64,000 nucleotides of DNA, taken from assembly GCF_000422505.1 (NCBI RefSeq), contig NZ_KE383867.1, forward strand, positions 299,843-363,842. The letters run 5' to 3'. The position numbers were made by a program, and so were the translations under genes. The notes under the pieces were generated by a model. That model was not told the origin of the DNA and did no database searches. It worked only from the letters and a program-made list of their open reading frames with translations. Shown in pieces: positions 54,273 to 63,811 of this stretch. Numbering within the stretch: the first letter of the stretch is position 1; each line of letters begins with the position of its first letter. The stretch is from Paenibacillus pinihumi DSM 23905 = JCM 16419. Its GTDB lineage: Bacteria; Bacillota; Bacilli; Paenibacillales; Paenibacillaceae.

Positions 54273-55733
54273 TTGGCATCAACGTTTGATTTGCGCCTGC
54301 AGGATTTACATAGCAAGCTTAACAACAAAGAGGTATCCGTTGCGGAGCTCGTTGAAGCATCCTACAAGAAAATTGCGGATACAGACTCCAATATCAAGGC
54401 ATTCCTGACCTTAAATGAAGAGCAGGCACGCAAGGAAGCAGCGGAGCTGGACAGCCAGCTGGCAGGCGGCGCAGAACGCGGTCTGCTGTTTGGTCTGCCC
54501 GCAGGGATTAAAGACAACATTGTCACGGAGAACCTGCTGACAACTTGTGCGAGCCAGTTTTTGAGCAATTACAACCCGATTTACGATGCTACCGTCTCAC
54601 GCAAACTGAAGGCGGCACAATCGGTTACGATCGGAAAACTGAACATGGATGAATTTGCAATGGGCGGTTCCAATGAGAACTCGAGCTTTTACCCGACACG
54701 CAACCCATGGAATACTGATTATGTGCCAGGCGGCTCCAGCGGCGGCTCGGCAGCTGCAGTAGCTGCGGGACAAGTATACTTCTCTCTCGGCTCTGACACA
54801 GGCGGTTCGATTCGCCAGCCGGCCTCTTACTGCGGCGTTGTCGGCCTCAAGCCGACCTACGGCCTCGTATCCCGCTTCGGGCTTGTAGCCTTTGCTTCAT
54901 CCCTTGACCAGATCGGGCCGATTACGAAAAACGTGGAGGACTCTGCGTATGTCCTTCAGGCAATTGCCGGCTATGATGAGATGGATTCCACTTCCGCTAA
55001 GGTTGACATTCCGGATTACCTGAGCGCACTGAACGGAGACGTGAAAGGGCTTCGTATCGGCGTGCCGAAGGAATATCTCGGACAAGGGATTGATCCGCAG
55101 GTTAAGGAATCTGTTCTGGCGGCACTGAAAGTATATGAATCGCTGGGCGCAACCTGGGAGGAAGTTTCTCTGCCGCATACGGAATATGCGATTGCAACCT
55201 ACTATTTGCTGGCTTCCTCGGAGGCTTCTTCGAACCTGGCCCGCTTTGACGGCGTTCGTTATGGTGTCCGGGCAGACAACCCTGACAACCTGATTGACCT
55301 GTACCGCAAATCCCGCAGCCAAGGCTTTGGGCCGGAGGTAAAGCGCCGTATTATGCTTGGTACCTATGCGCTCAGCTCCGGGTACTATGATGCTTATTAC
55401 TTGAAGGCGCAGAAGGTCCGTACATTAATCAAGCAGGACTTTGATGAGGTGTTCAAGAAATTTGATGTCATTATGGGCCCTACAGCCCCAACGACGGCAT
55501 TCAAAATCGGTGAGCAGGTCGGCGATCCGCTGACGATGTATCTGAATGATATTTGTACAATTCCGGTCAGCCTTGCAGGCGTGCCGGCAATCAGCGTCCC
55601 GTGCGGCCTGGCAGACAATATGCCGGTTGGCCTGCAAATTATCGGGAAGGCGTTTGATGAGGCTACTGTACTGCGTGCAGCGCATGCCTTCGAGCAAAAT
55701 ACCGAGCATCATAAATTGCGTCCGCAGCTGTAA
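54273..55733 (+). CDS. gatA: Asp-tRNA(Asn)/Glu-tRNA(Gln) amidotransferase subunit A
   Basis: A 486-aa amidase-signature enzyme that frees ammonia from glutamine. The Ser-cisSer-Lys triad sits in LPAGIKDNI (Lys), [14 protein letters not shown] (cis-Ser) and [16 protein letters not shown] (nucleophilic Ser). The start is TTG 54273 after AAGGGAGG. Ammonia passes through a channel to GatB. Core translation gene in bacteria that lack GlnRS or AsnRS. Confidence 0.97.
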   Translation: MASTFDLRLQDLHSKLNNKEVSVAELVEASYKKIADTDSNIKAFLTLNEEQARKEAAELDSQLAGGAERGLLFGLPAGIKDNIVTENLLTTCASQFLSNYNPIYDATVSRKLKAAQSVTIGKLNMDEFAMGGSNENSSFYPTRNPWNTDYVPGGSSGGSAAAVAAGQVYFSLGSDTGGSIRQPASYCGVVGLKPTYGLVSRFGLVAFASSLDQIGPITKNVEDSAYVLQAIAGYDEMDSTSAKVDIPDYLSALNGDVKGLRIGVPKEYLGQGIDPQVKESVLAALKVYESLGATWEEVSLPHTEYAIATYYLLASSEASSNLARFDGVRYGVRADNPDNLIDLYRKSRSQGFGPEVKRRIMLGTYALSSGYYDAYYLKAQKVRTLIKQDFDEVFKKFDVIMGPTAPTTAFKIGEQVGDPLTMYLNDICTIPVSLAGVPAISVPCGLADNMPVGLQIIGKAFDEATVLRAAHAFEQNTEHHKLRPQL

Positions 55734-55778
55734 GGTTTGGCGAAGGGCCGGAAAACAAGAAGCAGGAGGAACCAAGCG

Positions 55779-57221
55779 ATGTCACAATCGACCAAATATG
55801 AAACGGTAGTGGGCCTTGAGGTGCACGTTGAGCTGCATACGAACAGTAAAATCTTTTGCGGCTGCAAGGCGTCCTTCGGTGCTGCTCCGAATACGCATAC
55901 CTGTCCGATTTGTCTCGGTCACCCGGGTGTTCTCCCGGTGCTGAACAGGCAGGCGGTAGAGTATGCAATGAAAGCAGCGATGGCGCTTAACTGCGAGATT
56001 GCCACAGAGAGCAAATTTGACCGCAAAAACTATTTCTACCCGGATTCGCCCAAGGCGTATCAGATTTCGCAATATGACAAGCCGATCGGCGAGAACGGCT
56101 GGATTGATATTGAAGTTGACGGTAAAACCAAGCGAATCGGCATTACCCGGCTTCACCTGGAGGAGGACGCAGGCAAGTTGACTCATGTTGACGGCGGCTA
56201 TGCCTCGCTTGTTGATTTGAACCGTGTCGGTACGCCACTGGTGGAGATCGTCTCTGAGCCGGATATCCGCACACCTGAGGAAGCCAAGGCTTATCTGGAA
56301 AAGCTGAAGGCAATTATGCTGTACTGCGATGTTTCCGACGTGAAAATGGAGGAAGGCTCGCTGCGCTGTGATGCCAATATCAGTATTCGTCCATGGGGCC
56401 AGGAGAAATTCGGAACCCGTACGGAACTGAAAAATATGAACTCCTTCCGTGGTGTCCAGCGTGGTCTGGAGTACGAAGAATGGCGCCAGGCAGAAGTGCT
56501 GGACAGCGGCGGAGTAGTTGTACAGGAAACCCGCCGCTGGGACGAGGCTCAAGGCAAGACAATTTCCATGCGGAGCAAGGAAGAAGCGCATGACTACCGT
56601 TACTTCCCGGACCCAGATCTGGTACAGCTTTATATTGACGATGAGTGGAAGAGCAGAGTGCGCGCTTCGATCCCTGAGCTGCCGGATGCACGCCAGGAGC
56701 GCTACACCAGCGGTCTGGGCTTGCCGTCGTATGATGCAGGTGTCATCACTTCCTCCAAGAAACTTGCTGATTTCTTCGAGGAGAGCCTGAATTATACCAA
56801 GGATGCCAAGGCGGTTTCCAACTGGATTATGGGCGATTTGCTCGGTTATTTGAATGCTAACAACCAAGAACTGGATGATGTCAAGATTACCGGCCAGGGG
56901 CTTGGCGAAATGATCGGATTGCTTGAGAAGGGTACAATCAGCAGCAAAATTGCCAAAACGGTGTTCAAGGCGATGCTAGAAACAGGCAAGTTGCCACAGC
57001 AAATCGTTGAGGAGCAGGGACTGGTGCAAATCAGCGATGAAGGTGCTATCCTTGCAATCGTCGAGAAGGTCGTTGCTGCCAACCCGCAATCGGTTGAGGA
57101 TTACCGCGCAGGTAAAGACAAGGCAATCGGCTTCCTTGTCGGTCAAGTGATGAAAGAGTCCAGAGGCAAAGCGAATCCCGCGCTTGTCAACAAGCTTTTG
57201 CAGGAATGTCTGAGCCGCTAA
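55779..57221 (+). CDS. gatB: Asp-tRNA(Asn)/Glu-tRNA(Gln) amidotransferase subunit B
   Basis: A 480-aa subunit that phosphorylates Glu-tRNA(Gln) and amidates it. N-terminus [23 protein letters not shown]; Zn/Mg site [15 protein letters not shown]; central [14 protein letters not shown]-terminal YqeY-type helical domain (about 335-480) binding tRNA. ATG 55779 is eight bases after AGGAGGA; the frame extends a few codons upstream over the gatA stop but that part lacks homology. Ends the gatCAB operon with a clear terminator. Confidence 0.97.
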   Translation: MSQSTKYETVVGLEVHVELHTNSKIFCGCKASFGAAPNTHTCPICLGHPGVLPVLNRQAVEYAMKAAMALNCEIATESKFDRKNYFYPDSPKAYQISQYDKPIGENGWIDIEVDGKTKRIGITRLHLEEDAGKLTHVDGGYASLVDLNRVGTPLVEIVSEPDIRTPEEAKAYLEKLKAIMLYCDVSDVKMEEGSLRCDANISIRPWGQEKFGTRTELKNMNSFRGVQRGLEYEEWRQAEVLDSGGVVVQETRRWDEAQGKTISMRSKEEAHDYRYFPDPDLVQLYIDDEWKSRVRASIPELPDARQERYTSGLGLPSYDAGVITSSKKLADFFEESLNYTKDAKAVSNWIMGDLLGYLNANNQELDDVKITGQGLGEMIGLLEKGTISSKIAKTVFKAMLETGKLPQQIVEEQGLVQISDEGAILAIVEKVVAANPQSVEDYRAGKDKAIGFLVGQVMKESRGKANPALVNKLLQECLSR

Positions 57222-57289
57222 GGACAACTGTCTTCTGCTTGCTTTGTTTGAATCATTAAATCATTAACAGCAATGAAATTTCATTATGT

Positions 57290-57332
57290 AAAGCATTCCC
57301 CAAGCTTCTGATGCTTGTGGGGATGCTTTTTT
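57290..57332 (+). terminator. Intrinsic terminator of gatCAB
   Basis: AAAGCATTCCCCAAGC pairs with GCTTGTGGGGATGCTTT across a 7-base loop, followed by Ts. The rest of the gap to 57551 has no supported gene. Confidence 0.9.
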
Positions 57333-57551
57333 AATTATAAAACTTAATATGCATGGATACCGATAGTCCTCTATTAACCAGCTGATCTGATTCCGTTAGA
57401 ACGTCTGCATTGCTAAATCCTCCTAACACGAACCAGCAGCACTGTCTCATAATCCACATCTGCCGCAACACAAATAATTGCTTTGGATTTTTATAAAATG
57501 AACATGTTAAAATGGTAACAGCTGCAAGGGACAAAGTGAGTGTGAACATTA

Positions 57552-59462
57552 ATGGAAAAACAACAGTTATCCGGAGGCAAGCGGGCAAGTGCAATTTTAC
57601 TTGCATTTTTAATACCTGGCGGCGGGCATATGCTGCTTGGGAGAGTAGCCAAGGGACTAAATTTGCTCATTATTAGCGTGCTTGCCGTCATGGCAATGAT
57701 TTATTATGCGAATACAGCAGGGGACCAGCATCTTATGCTGCTTGTCTTTTTGGGACTGCTTATTCCTTCTGTGTACTTTTACAGTGTCTACGATGCGCTT
57801 CAACAGCTTGTCAAAGCTGTCGATGAAGGGCAGGACAATGGATTTACCCCGCTTCAGGGACTCGGGTTAGCCTTGGCCGGGATTATGCTGCTCGCACTGC
57901 TGCATACCCCGCCTTTCTTGGCAAGAAGCCTGGAGCTTGCCGGTGCATATGCACCGGGGACAGCCCTGATGCTGCTTGGACTGTGGCTATGCTGGCGAAT
58001 GGCAAGAGGGAGGATACGGCTGGGAAGGATCACCGCGGCGCTGACATTTATTTTGACCGGCGTCCTGCTATGGATTGGAATATGGACGGGGACACAAGCT
58101 GGAGCTGTAATTGCCCAGTGGTGGCCTGCTGCAGTTGTGCTTCTTGGCCTGGAAACCGCACTGCTGAGCATGTGGCTCAGACGGGTAAAAAAACGGCTGT
58201 CCACGGACTGGATCGGACTGCTTGTAGTCATCATTATCTCTGTATCGGTATATGCGGTGACGGAGCTTGCCGAAATTCCTTTCCGTTGGCTGGACCAATG
58301 GACGACAAATTATAGCGAGCTAAGCGGGTTCACAGGGGAGCAAGGCCATCGTTTTGACGGCAAACCGCTCTATGCAGAGCTGGGAGATACGATTAAGCAA
58401 ATTGATATTGTCAATACAAACGGGAATTTGCGCGTCGTACCTACAGAAGACAGCAAGCTGAAAGTGGAATCGGTGATCTGGATTGATCTACCTGACCAGA
58501 AAGCTGCGGAACAGGCCGCTTTGTTTTCGGGAACGGAAATTAAGGAAGATGGCGGCCGGCTCATAATTGAAGGCAAGGGCGAGCTCTACGGGGAGGACCA
58601 TAATCAGAAGCCGCGCATTAATCTGATCGTGTACCTTCCAAAGCCTGAATTCGAAATGATGGACACACATGATAAAACCGATGCGGCCGGAATAGACAAT
58701 GGGTCCCCGACAGAAGCGGATAAAACATTAGATCATGCCGGAGATGAAAATCAAGGCGATATTGTGAATGAGTTTGAACATTCACCGGCGGATGAACCGG
58801 ATGATAGTACTGCTGCGGGTGAGGCTGGAAACAAGGCAGCTGAGAGCCGGCCGTTGAAAATGAAGGTCCGGATTGTGAATGGGAGCGTTGATATCGACGG
58901 CCCGCTTCTTACAGAGGGCTTGGATATTGATGCTACTTATGGTGAATTGAAATTGCGGCAGGTTGCCGGACCTGTAACGGCCAAGGTGAAAAGCGGCGGT
59001 ATTGAGGCCAAGGGACTACAAAGCAATGCGAGGCTGGTCATTGAGAGCGGGAATATTACCGCAGACGGTATTGAAGGAGATAGCAGTATTTCGGCTGTAA
59101 ACGGGAGTATTACCGTTTTGCGGGCTTCAGGGAACACAGAAGCTGATACGAAGAACGGACAGATCCGGATTGCCGAGGCGGGCGGTGCGATAAAAGCCGA
59201 TACATTGAACGGCAGCATTTCCGTCGCCAGTTCCCGCGTAGGCGGTTCTTGGGACATTGACAGCGCAATTGGTGAAATCCGGCTTATTCTGCCTGAGGCC
59301 GGTGATTACAGCGTACTGGGCGGGGTGACCTTTGGTTCGATTATTACGAGTCTGCCGCTTGATGTCAGCCATAAGAAAGTGACCGGCACAATCGGAACAG
59401 GAGAATATAAAATTCATATTAATGCAAACAGCAGCATCTATCTGGAAAAATTTCAAAAGTAA
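57552..59462 (+). CDS. Multi-helix membrane protein with DUF4097-like beta-helix domain
   Basis: A 636-aa protein. The N-terminal half has about eight helices (10-250), opening with LLAFLIPGGGHMLLGRVAKGLNLLI, similar to TM2-type proteins. The C-terminal half (about 275-636) is extracytoplasmic and repetitive (IVNGSVDIDG, SGNITADGIEGDSSISAVNGSITVL, KNGQIRIAEAGGAIKADTLNGSISV), the DUF4097/putative adhesin beta-helix pattern, split by an acidic linker (about 370-430). Such proteins are often linked to envelope-stress sensing. There is no clear ribosome-binding site before ATG 57552. Confidence 0.75.
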   Translation: MEKQQLSGGKRASAILLAFLIPGGGHMLLGRVAKGLNLLIISVLAVMAMIYYANTAGDQHLMLLVFLGLLIPSVYFYSVYDALQQLVKAVDEGQDNGFTPLQGLGLALAGIMLLALLHTPPFLARSLELAGAYAPGTALMLLGLWLCWRMARGRIRLGRITAALTFILTGVLLWIGIWTGTQAGAVIAQWWPAAVVLLGLETALLSMWLRRVKKRLSTDWIGLLVVIIISVSVYAVTELAEIPFRWLDQWTTNYSELSGFTGEQGHRFDGKPLYAELGDTIKQIDIVNTNGNLRVVPTEDSKLKVESVIWIDLPDQKAAEQAALFSGTEIKEDGGRLIIEGKGELYGEDHNQKPRINLIVYLPKPEFEMMDTHDKTDAAGIDNGSPTEADKTLDHAGDENQGDIVNEFEHSPADEPDDSTAAGEAGNKAAESRPLKMKVRIVNGSVDIDGPLLTEGLDIDATYGELKLRQVAGPVTAKVKSGGIEAKGLQSNARLVIESGNITADGIEGDSSISAVNGSITVLRASGNTEADTKNGQIRIAEAGGAIKADTLNGSISVASSRVGGSWDIDSAIGEIRLILPEAGDYSVLGGVTFGSIITSLPLDVSHKKVTGTIGTGEYKIHINANSSIYLEKFQK

Positions 59463-59478
59463 CAAAATGGCGCTTTCA

Positions 59479-59508
59479 TTGACAAATGTCAAACCTAACA
59501 CGTAAAAT
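59479..59508 (+). promoter_or_regulatory. Promoter of perR
   Basis: TTGACA (59479-59484), 18 bases, TAAAAT (59503-59508), giving a start near 59515. Confidence 0.7.
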
Positions 59509-59518
59509 GGTGCTAACA

Positions 59519-59534
59519 AATAATAATTATTATT
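59519..59534 (+). promoter_or_regulatory. Per box in the perR control region
   Basis: AATAATAATTATTATT is a perfect 16-bp palindrome close to the Per box consensus (TTATAATNATTATAA). It begins right at the expected transcription start, consistent with autorepression by PerR. Confidence 0.65.
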
Positions 59535-59556
59535 AAATTAGAAAGGCGTGAGGGCT

Positions 59557-59988
59557 ATGGGTGCTAGCGTCCAGCAAGCATTGGAACAATTGAAAATGAC
59601 TGGCGTCCGGATGACCCCGCAGCGGCACGCCATCTTAACGTATCTGATGGATGCGCTGACTCATCCGACGGCTGATGAGATTTACAAGGCGCTTTCGCCG
59701 AAATTCCCTAGCATGAGTGTTGCAACTATTTATAATAATTTACGTCTATTTGTAGAGGCGGGGCTTGTACGCGAGCTTACCTATGGTGATGATTCCAGCC
59801 GGTTTGATGCAGATCTGTCGGATCACTATCATGCGATATGCAAGGAGTGCGGCACAATCGTTGATTTTGATTATCCGCCTTTGCTTGAAGTAGAGCGCGC
59901 AGCATCCAAGGAGACCGGATTCGTCGTTGAAGGTCACCGTATGGAGATTTACGGGCTGTGCCGGACTTGTTCGAGCAGGATTCAATAA
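59557..59988 (+). CDS. perR: Peroxide-responsive repressor PerR (Fur family)
   Basis: A 143-aa metalloregulator. The winged helix ([30 protein letters not shown]) and [12 protein letters not shown] recognition helix match PerR. The regulatory-metal ligands are present in [20 protein letters not shown] and the Asp of TIVDFDYP that marks PerR rather than Fur. The structural zinc Cys pairs are CKEC and CRTC. It represses peroxide-defence genes until H2O2 oxidises its His ligands. ATG 59557 is preferred; GTG 59548 is also possible. The downstream order with ygzB and ygxA supports orthology. Confidence 0.96.
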   Translation: MGASVQQALEQLKMTGVRMTPQRHAILTYLMDALTHPTADEIYKALSPKFPSMSVATIYNNLRLFVEAGLVRELTYGDDSSRFDADLSDHYHAICKECGTIVDFDYPPLLEVERAASKETGFVVEGHRMEIYGLCRTCSSRIQ

Positions 59989-60001
59989 TCGTTGACATGA
60001 C

Positions 60002-60058
60002 AAAACGCGTACGACAGGAGCAGATGTATTCAAGCTGCCCCTATTGTGCGCGTTTTTT
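60002..60058 (+). terminator. Intrinsic terminator of perR
   Basis: AAAACGCGTAC (60002-60012) pairs with GTGCGCGTTTT (60046-60056), one G-U, with GCAG/CTGC inside and trailing Ts. Confidence 0.85.
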
Positions 60059-60106
60059 TGAAATGGACTGAATTAACTGTTGAAATCAGGAGGAGGAGTG
60101 GTCGTT

Positions 60107-61843
60107 TTGGAGACGATGCGTGCTCAGTCACCACGGAGAAGAAAGGGGCGGGGATTCAGAGGGTTTTTGTTCTTTTGTTTTCTAGGTGTCTTGGCAGGGG
60201 GCGCTTACTGGGGCTGGGAAAACTATGTCCCGAACTTTGAGCGGGTTGTGCCGGTATTCAAAGAGGAACATCCTTTATTTTATAAAGGCGAAGCTCTCGG
60301 GTTTGGAGCGGTGTTGGATCAGAACGGAGAGAGTGTCAAGCTGCCGCTTGATGCGGTGCAAAAGGTGCTAGACTCGAAAGAGCCTGTCCGCTATGAAGAA
60401 GAGAGCGGCTCGATTATTTTGACAACAGAGAACAAGGTCGTTCATTTCAAGACCGAGGCACTGACAGCGACCATGAACCAAAAACCGTTCAAGCTCAGCT
60501 TTGCGGCGCATAAGAAGGATAATATCGTCTATTTGCCAGTGGAGCCGCTTAAAGAACTGTTTGGCTTGCAATTCGACTATACAAAAGATTCATCTATTGT
60601 AACCCTACATTTGCCGGACGAGCTGATTCAACGGGCGGTAGTGTCCAAGAAAGACATTTCGGTCCGCTCGGGGCCGACCATCAAGGCTCCAATTATTCAA
60701 ACCTTGGCGGCAGGCGATGAGGTAAGGATTTGGGGAGAGGAAGAGGGATGGTACAAAGTACAGGGTGCTTCCGGGTATGTCGGGTATGCTGCCAAATCAG
60801 GTGTATCCCTGACGAGTATTGAGACCATTCCCAAGCAGCCCGCAGATAAGTCGTTTATTCCATGGAAGCTGTATGGAAAAAAGATCAATCTGACCTGGGA
60901 GGCTGTCTATAACCGGCAGCCTGATCTGGAGAAGATCGGAGAGCTTGAAGGGGTTAATGTGGTCAGTCCTACCTGGTTTGAGCTGGCGGATGAATCCGGT
61001 CTGCTTCGCAGCAAGGCAGATATGACGTATGTCAATTGGGCGCATGCCAAAGGCATGCAGGTCTGGGCGCTTTTCAGCAACAGCTTTAAGCCGGATATGA
61101 CAACTGTGGCACTTGCCAGTTATGAGACTCGTCTTAACATGATTAAGCAATTGCTCTCATTTGCCCAAATTTATAAGCTGCAAGGCATTAATATTGACTT
61201 TGAAAATGTGCATACGAAGGATAAGGAAAATCTCATCCAGTTCGTCAGGGAAATGACGCCTCTTCTGCATGAACAGGGATTGGTTGTTTCTATTGACGTA
61301 ACGCCAAAATCGAACAGTGAAATGTGGTCTGCCTTCCTGGACCGCGAAGCGCTTGGCAAGGTTGTTGACTTTATGATGGTGATGGCCTATGACGAGCACT
61401 GGGCTGCCAGTCCTGTAGCCGGCTCTGTTGCTTCGCTGCCTTGGGTAGAGCAATCGGTCAAACGGATTCTGGAAGAGGATCAGGTGCCGCCGGAAAAACT
61501 GGTACTCGGCATACCGCTATATACGCGGGTATGGACAGAGGAGACCGGGAAAGACGGGAAAACAAAAGTATCGTCGAAGGCAATCGGCATGGAGACGGTA
61601 GACAAGCTGATCGCGGAGAAGCAGCTTAAGCCTGTATTCAAACCTGAAGTGGGCCAAAATTATATTGAATACAAGGAAGATGGTGCTTTGAAACGAATCT
61701 GGATGGAGGACGAGGCTTCTGTCAAAGCGCGTGCACTGCTGGCCAAAAAGTATGATCTTGCTGGTGTGGCCACATGGCAGCGAAGCTTTCAAAAGCCGCA
61801 AATCTGGGGCGTATTGGATAAAGAACTGCAAAGCAGACCATAG
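60107..61843 (+). CDS. GH18-family glycosidase-like protein with SH3 domain, membrane-anchored
   Basis: A 578-aa protein. A cytosolic basic tail (SPRRRKGRGFRG) and one helix (FLFFCFLGVLAGGAYWGW) anchor it; then a copper-amine-oxidase-like N-domain (about 45-180), a bacterial SH3 domain (KKDISVRSGPTIKAPIIQTL, about 185-250) and a GH18 barrel with GINIDFENVH (catalytic Glu) and FMMVMAYDEHW. It resembles YdhD/YaaH/YkvQ-type cortex or cell-wall proteins of Bacillales. The frame starts earlier, but the SD GGAGGAG favours TTG 60107. Role: probably wall remodelling. Confidence 0.85.
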   Translation: METMRAQSPRRRKGRGFRGFLFFCFLGVLAGGAYWGWENYVPNFERVVPVFKEEHPLFYKGEALGFGAVLDQNGESVKLPLDAVQKVLDSKEPVRYEEESGSIILTTENKVVHFKTEALTATMNQKPFKLSFAAHKKDNIVYLPVEPLKELFGLQFDYTKDSSIVTLHLPDELIQRAVVSKKDISVRSGPTIKAPIIQTLAAGDEVRIWGEEEGWYKVQGASGYVGYAAKSGVSLTSIETIPKQPADKSFIPWKLYGKKINLTWEAVYNRQPDLEKIGELEGVNVVSPTWFELADESGLLRSKADMTYVNWAHAKGMQVWALFSNSFKPDMTTVALASYETRLNMIKQLLSFAQIYKLQGINIDFENVHTKDKENLIQFVREMTPLLHEQGLVVSIDVTPKSNSEMWSAFLDREALGKVVDFMMVMAYDEHWAASPVAGSVASLPWVEQSVKRILEEDQVPPEKLVLGIPLYTRVWTEETGKDGKTKVSSKAIGMETVDKLIAEKQLKPVFKPEVGQNYIEYKEDGALKRIWMEDEASVKARALLAKKYDLAGVATWQRSFQKPQIWGVLDKELQSRP

Positions 61844-61872
61844 CTTCATCTCTCATGTATAGCCGATAAGTA

Positions 61873-61901
61873 AAGCCCCTGGCATCAGCAGCCAGGGGCT
61901 T
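61873..61901. terminator. Terminator between convergent genes
   Basis: AAGCCCCTGG (61873-61882) pairs with CCAGGGGCTT (61892-61901). Confidence 0.8.
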
Positions 61902-61925
61902 CTTGTTATGTTTCTCTTGATCTAC

Positions 61926-62288
61926 TTATACTTTTCCCGGCTCCGGTTCACCGGTAGGGGAGTGGGTAGCCTGGTTCGGATCGAGTGTAAGCTTGGTTTT
62001 ACAAAACATGCAGCGATCGGTTTTGCCGAGCATTTTGGTTGGGCGGCTGCATTCCGGGCATTCAAGCAGTACTGCGCTTGTAGACAGCATGCCGGCCCAA
62101 AAATAGATTGCCATGCTTCCCATCATGGAAATCATGCCGATGACCATGAAAATTGCGGCGAATATTTTGCCGGCTTGACCCCAAAGCAAGATTCCTGATG
62201 TTCCAAAAATCATAAGCCCCATCCCGATCAGGGTGAGCAACAAGCCCCATAAGCGGAACTCATTAATTTTACTCGATTTAAAAAACAT
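61926..62288 (-). CDS. ygzB: YgzB-like membrane protein with zinc ribbon (DUF2614)
   Basis: A 120-aa protein starting MFFKSSKINEFRLWGLLLTL. Two or three helices (about 14-75; FAAIFMVIGMISMMGSMAIYFWAGML) precede a short zinc ribbon with CPEC and CMFC, then a disordered tail. This matches B. subtilis YgzB. It follows perR in the region as in B. subtilis, here on the opposite strand. ATG 62288 is nine bases after AGGAAAGG; MKN at 62297 is an alternative. Confidence 0.85.
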   Translation of the reverse strand: MFFKSSKINEFRLWGLLLTLIGMGLMIFGTSGILLWGQAGKIFAAIFMVIGMISMMGSMAIYFWAGMLSTSAVLLECPECSRPTKMLGKTDRCMFCKTKLTLDPNQATHSPTGEPEPGKV

Positions 62289-62661
62289 GTTTTTCATCCT
62301 TTCCTGCGAATTAATACGGCTTGACTTACATGACGCCACTTATGTAGAGCTCTGGAACAAAACAGGGTGCGTTCAGCCGGTAGAATCCTTTTATTCAGAT
62401 AAATTGGATTGAATTGAGGAGGCTGATCCTGCAGTAACAGAGGTGAAATCTTCATGCAAAAGCAGGAAACCGGCACTGATTCGTCGAAAATGGATTAAAT
62501 CATAGAATTCAATTATAGCCTAAACCGGCAAGCTGCGCTATAAGAAGGGAAAGCGGATTCTGTGGAACACGCGACGGAATGCAGGCAAAGCATAACGGCG
62601 CGGGCTTGTAAGTATATGGGACTATATGCGACATGTATAAAGTCTGGTACGGGGTGAAACT
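62289..62661. other. Gap between ygzB and the ygxA-like gene
   Basis: This 373-bp region should hold the promoters of both genes. In the ygxA frame it is closed by TAA at 62638-62640 and another stop near 62600, and no recognisable N-terminal nucleotidyltransferase sequence is found in any frame. The N-terminal part of ygxA expected here from relatives is therefore absent or fully decayed. Confidence 0.5.
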
Positions 62662-63249
62662 GTGTTGGATTATGACGATGTTTGGAAAATGGTACAGCAA
62701 CTAGGCGGGGCTCCGGTACAGCAGCAAGACCATAGACTGCTATTTGAGTTTATGGGCTTTGTGCGTTCTTATTTGCAGGCCAGAGACGACTTGCAGAATG
62801 ATAATCTGCTTGATGCCCACAGCAGTGCGCTTGCAGCCCTGCATCACTGGGCCAGAATTGAGCTTATCGAAAAGCAGGTTCAGCCTGAAACAAGCGTCTG
62901 GCGCCAAATCCGGCGTTATCATCCTGGCATTCACAAGCTGTATGAGGAGCTTACAGGCAATGAAGAATCCCTGGAACAGCGGCTCAAACTCGTTCTGCTG
63001 GGATGTGAGTTTTCACTGATGGACAAAATGAAGTCTTGCAGCTCTCTAATTTTTCAGGTGCTCAAAAGCAGGGAAGAACCGTGGAGTCTGAAGGAGCTTC
63101 AGCATCATGCGTCTTTGTCCTGGTTAGAGGCGGATCTCGCACTGCTTGTAAACAAGTTGCTTGCCAGAGGATACGTTCGTGAAGTGGCTGTCATCGGACC
63201 AGACGGCTCCTTTAGCAATCTGGAGATGAAGCTGTATTCTGTATTATAG
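62662..63249 (+). CDS. ygxA: YgxA-like protein lacking the N-terminal domain
   Basis: A 195-aa protein. LDYDDVWKMVQQLGG, ALHHWARIELIEKQVQPETSVWRQIRR, HKLYEELTGNEESLEQRLKLVLL and a C-terminal winged-helix-like region match the C-terminal two-thirds of the nucleotidyltransferase-like YgxA, which sits between ygzB and the rrn operon in B. subtilis. Relatives carry about 90-100 more N-terminal residues, missing here. GTG 62662 has GGGGTG five bases before it, and a stop codon lies 21 bp upstream in frame, so the short form looks expressed. Confidence 0.65.
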   Translation: MLDYDDVWKMVQQLGGAPVQQQDHRLLFEFMGFVRSYLQARDDLQNDNLLDAHSSALAALHHWARIELIEKQVQPETSVWRQIRRYHPGIHKLYEELTGNEESLEQRLKLVLLGCEFSLMDKMKSCSSLIFQVLKSREEPWSLKELQHHASLSWLEADLALLVNKLLARGYVREVAVIGPDGSFSNLEMKLYSVL

Positions 63250-63377
63250 AAGAATAGCTATCCTGGGGCAGTCACTTCCTATAGAAGAGACAGCCGTTCT
63301 TGCGCAACAGATAGATATCATTTATAGCGAATTCGGTTCAGAGTGCAAACAACAATTTTCTATTTATAAAGGGAGTA

Positions 63378-63512
63378 ATGGCCGGAAAGGGAAACCGCAG
63401 TAATCCGTTTGGGATGAAGATGGCCTTGAAGGGACTGCTGAATTGCGGGCAGTTGCCTTTACGCTACAGGGATTCAAAGCCTGTTGCTGCCGGGATGAAA
63501 GGGCAGAAATGA
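63378..63512 (+). CDS. Putative small basic protein
   Basis: A 44-codon frame with GGGAG two bases before ATG 63378 (spacing is tight) starting MAGKGNRSNPFGMKMALKGL and ending AAGMKGQK. It is Lys/Gly-rich. It lies in the rrn promoter region, where no gene is expected, so this is uncertain. Confidence 0.3.
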   Translation: MAGKGNRSNPFGMKMALKGLLNCGQLPLRYRDSKPVAAGMKGQK

Positions 63513-63540
63513 GATTCTTTGAAAAAAATGCTGTCGAAGC

Positions 63541-63570
63541 TTGACTTTAAAGCACAAATTATGATACATT
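63541..63570 (+). promoter_or_regulatory. rrn promoter P1
   Basis: TTGACT (63541-63546), 18 bases, TACATT (63565-63570), followed by TCGCCGCTTG. This and P2 share the motif TCGCCGCT after the -10, as in tandem rrn promoters. Confidence 0.65.
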
Positions 63571-63636
63571 AAATCTCGCCGCTTGAAAGGCAAGCATTCA
63601 TCAAGAAATTAACAAAAAAGAATTTTAAAAAAAAGC

Positions 63637-63666
63637 TTGCAAAGAGATAGGCAACTGTGATATATT
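63637..63666 (+). promoter_or_regulatory. rrn promoter P2
   Basis: TTGCAA (63637-63642), 18 bases, TATATT (63661-63666), then AAAAGTCGCCGCTGAG. Confidence 0.6.
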
Positions 63667-63712
63667 ATAAAAGTCGCCGCTGAGACATGGCGGTAACGAA
63701 AACGAAGTAATT

Positions 63713-63727
63713 TGTTCTTTGAAAACT
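63713..63727 (+). promoter_or_regulatory. rrn leader antitermination boxA
   Basis: TGTTCTTTGAAAACT, followed by GAACAACG, is the boxA-type element of Bacillales rRNA leaders that recruits Nus factors. Confidence 0.75.
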
Positions 63728-63811
63728 GAACAACGAGCGAAATGCCCTGTGACTTGAAAGAGTCGCAGAACAGCAACAAAATGTAATGAGCTAACAAGCT
63801 TATCTATAACT

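Noticed and set aside
55782..56867. A 361-codon minus-strand frame
   Set aside because: It is fully antisense to gatB with no ribosome-binding site or recognisable domain.
57331..57606. A 91-codon minus-strand frame after gatB
   Set aside because: It runs through the gatCAB terminator and overlaps the start of the downstream membrane-protein gene, and lacks a ribosome-binding site.
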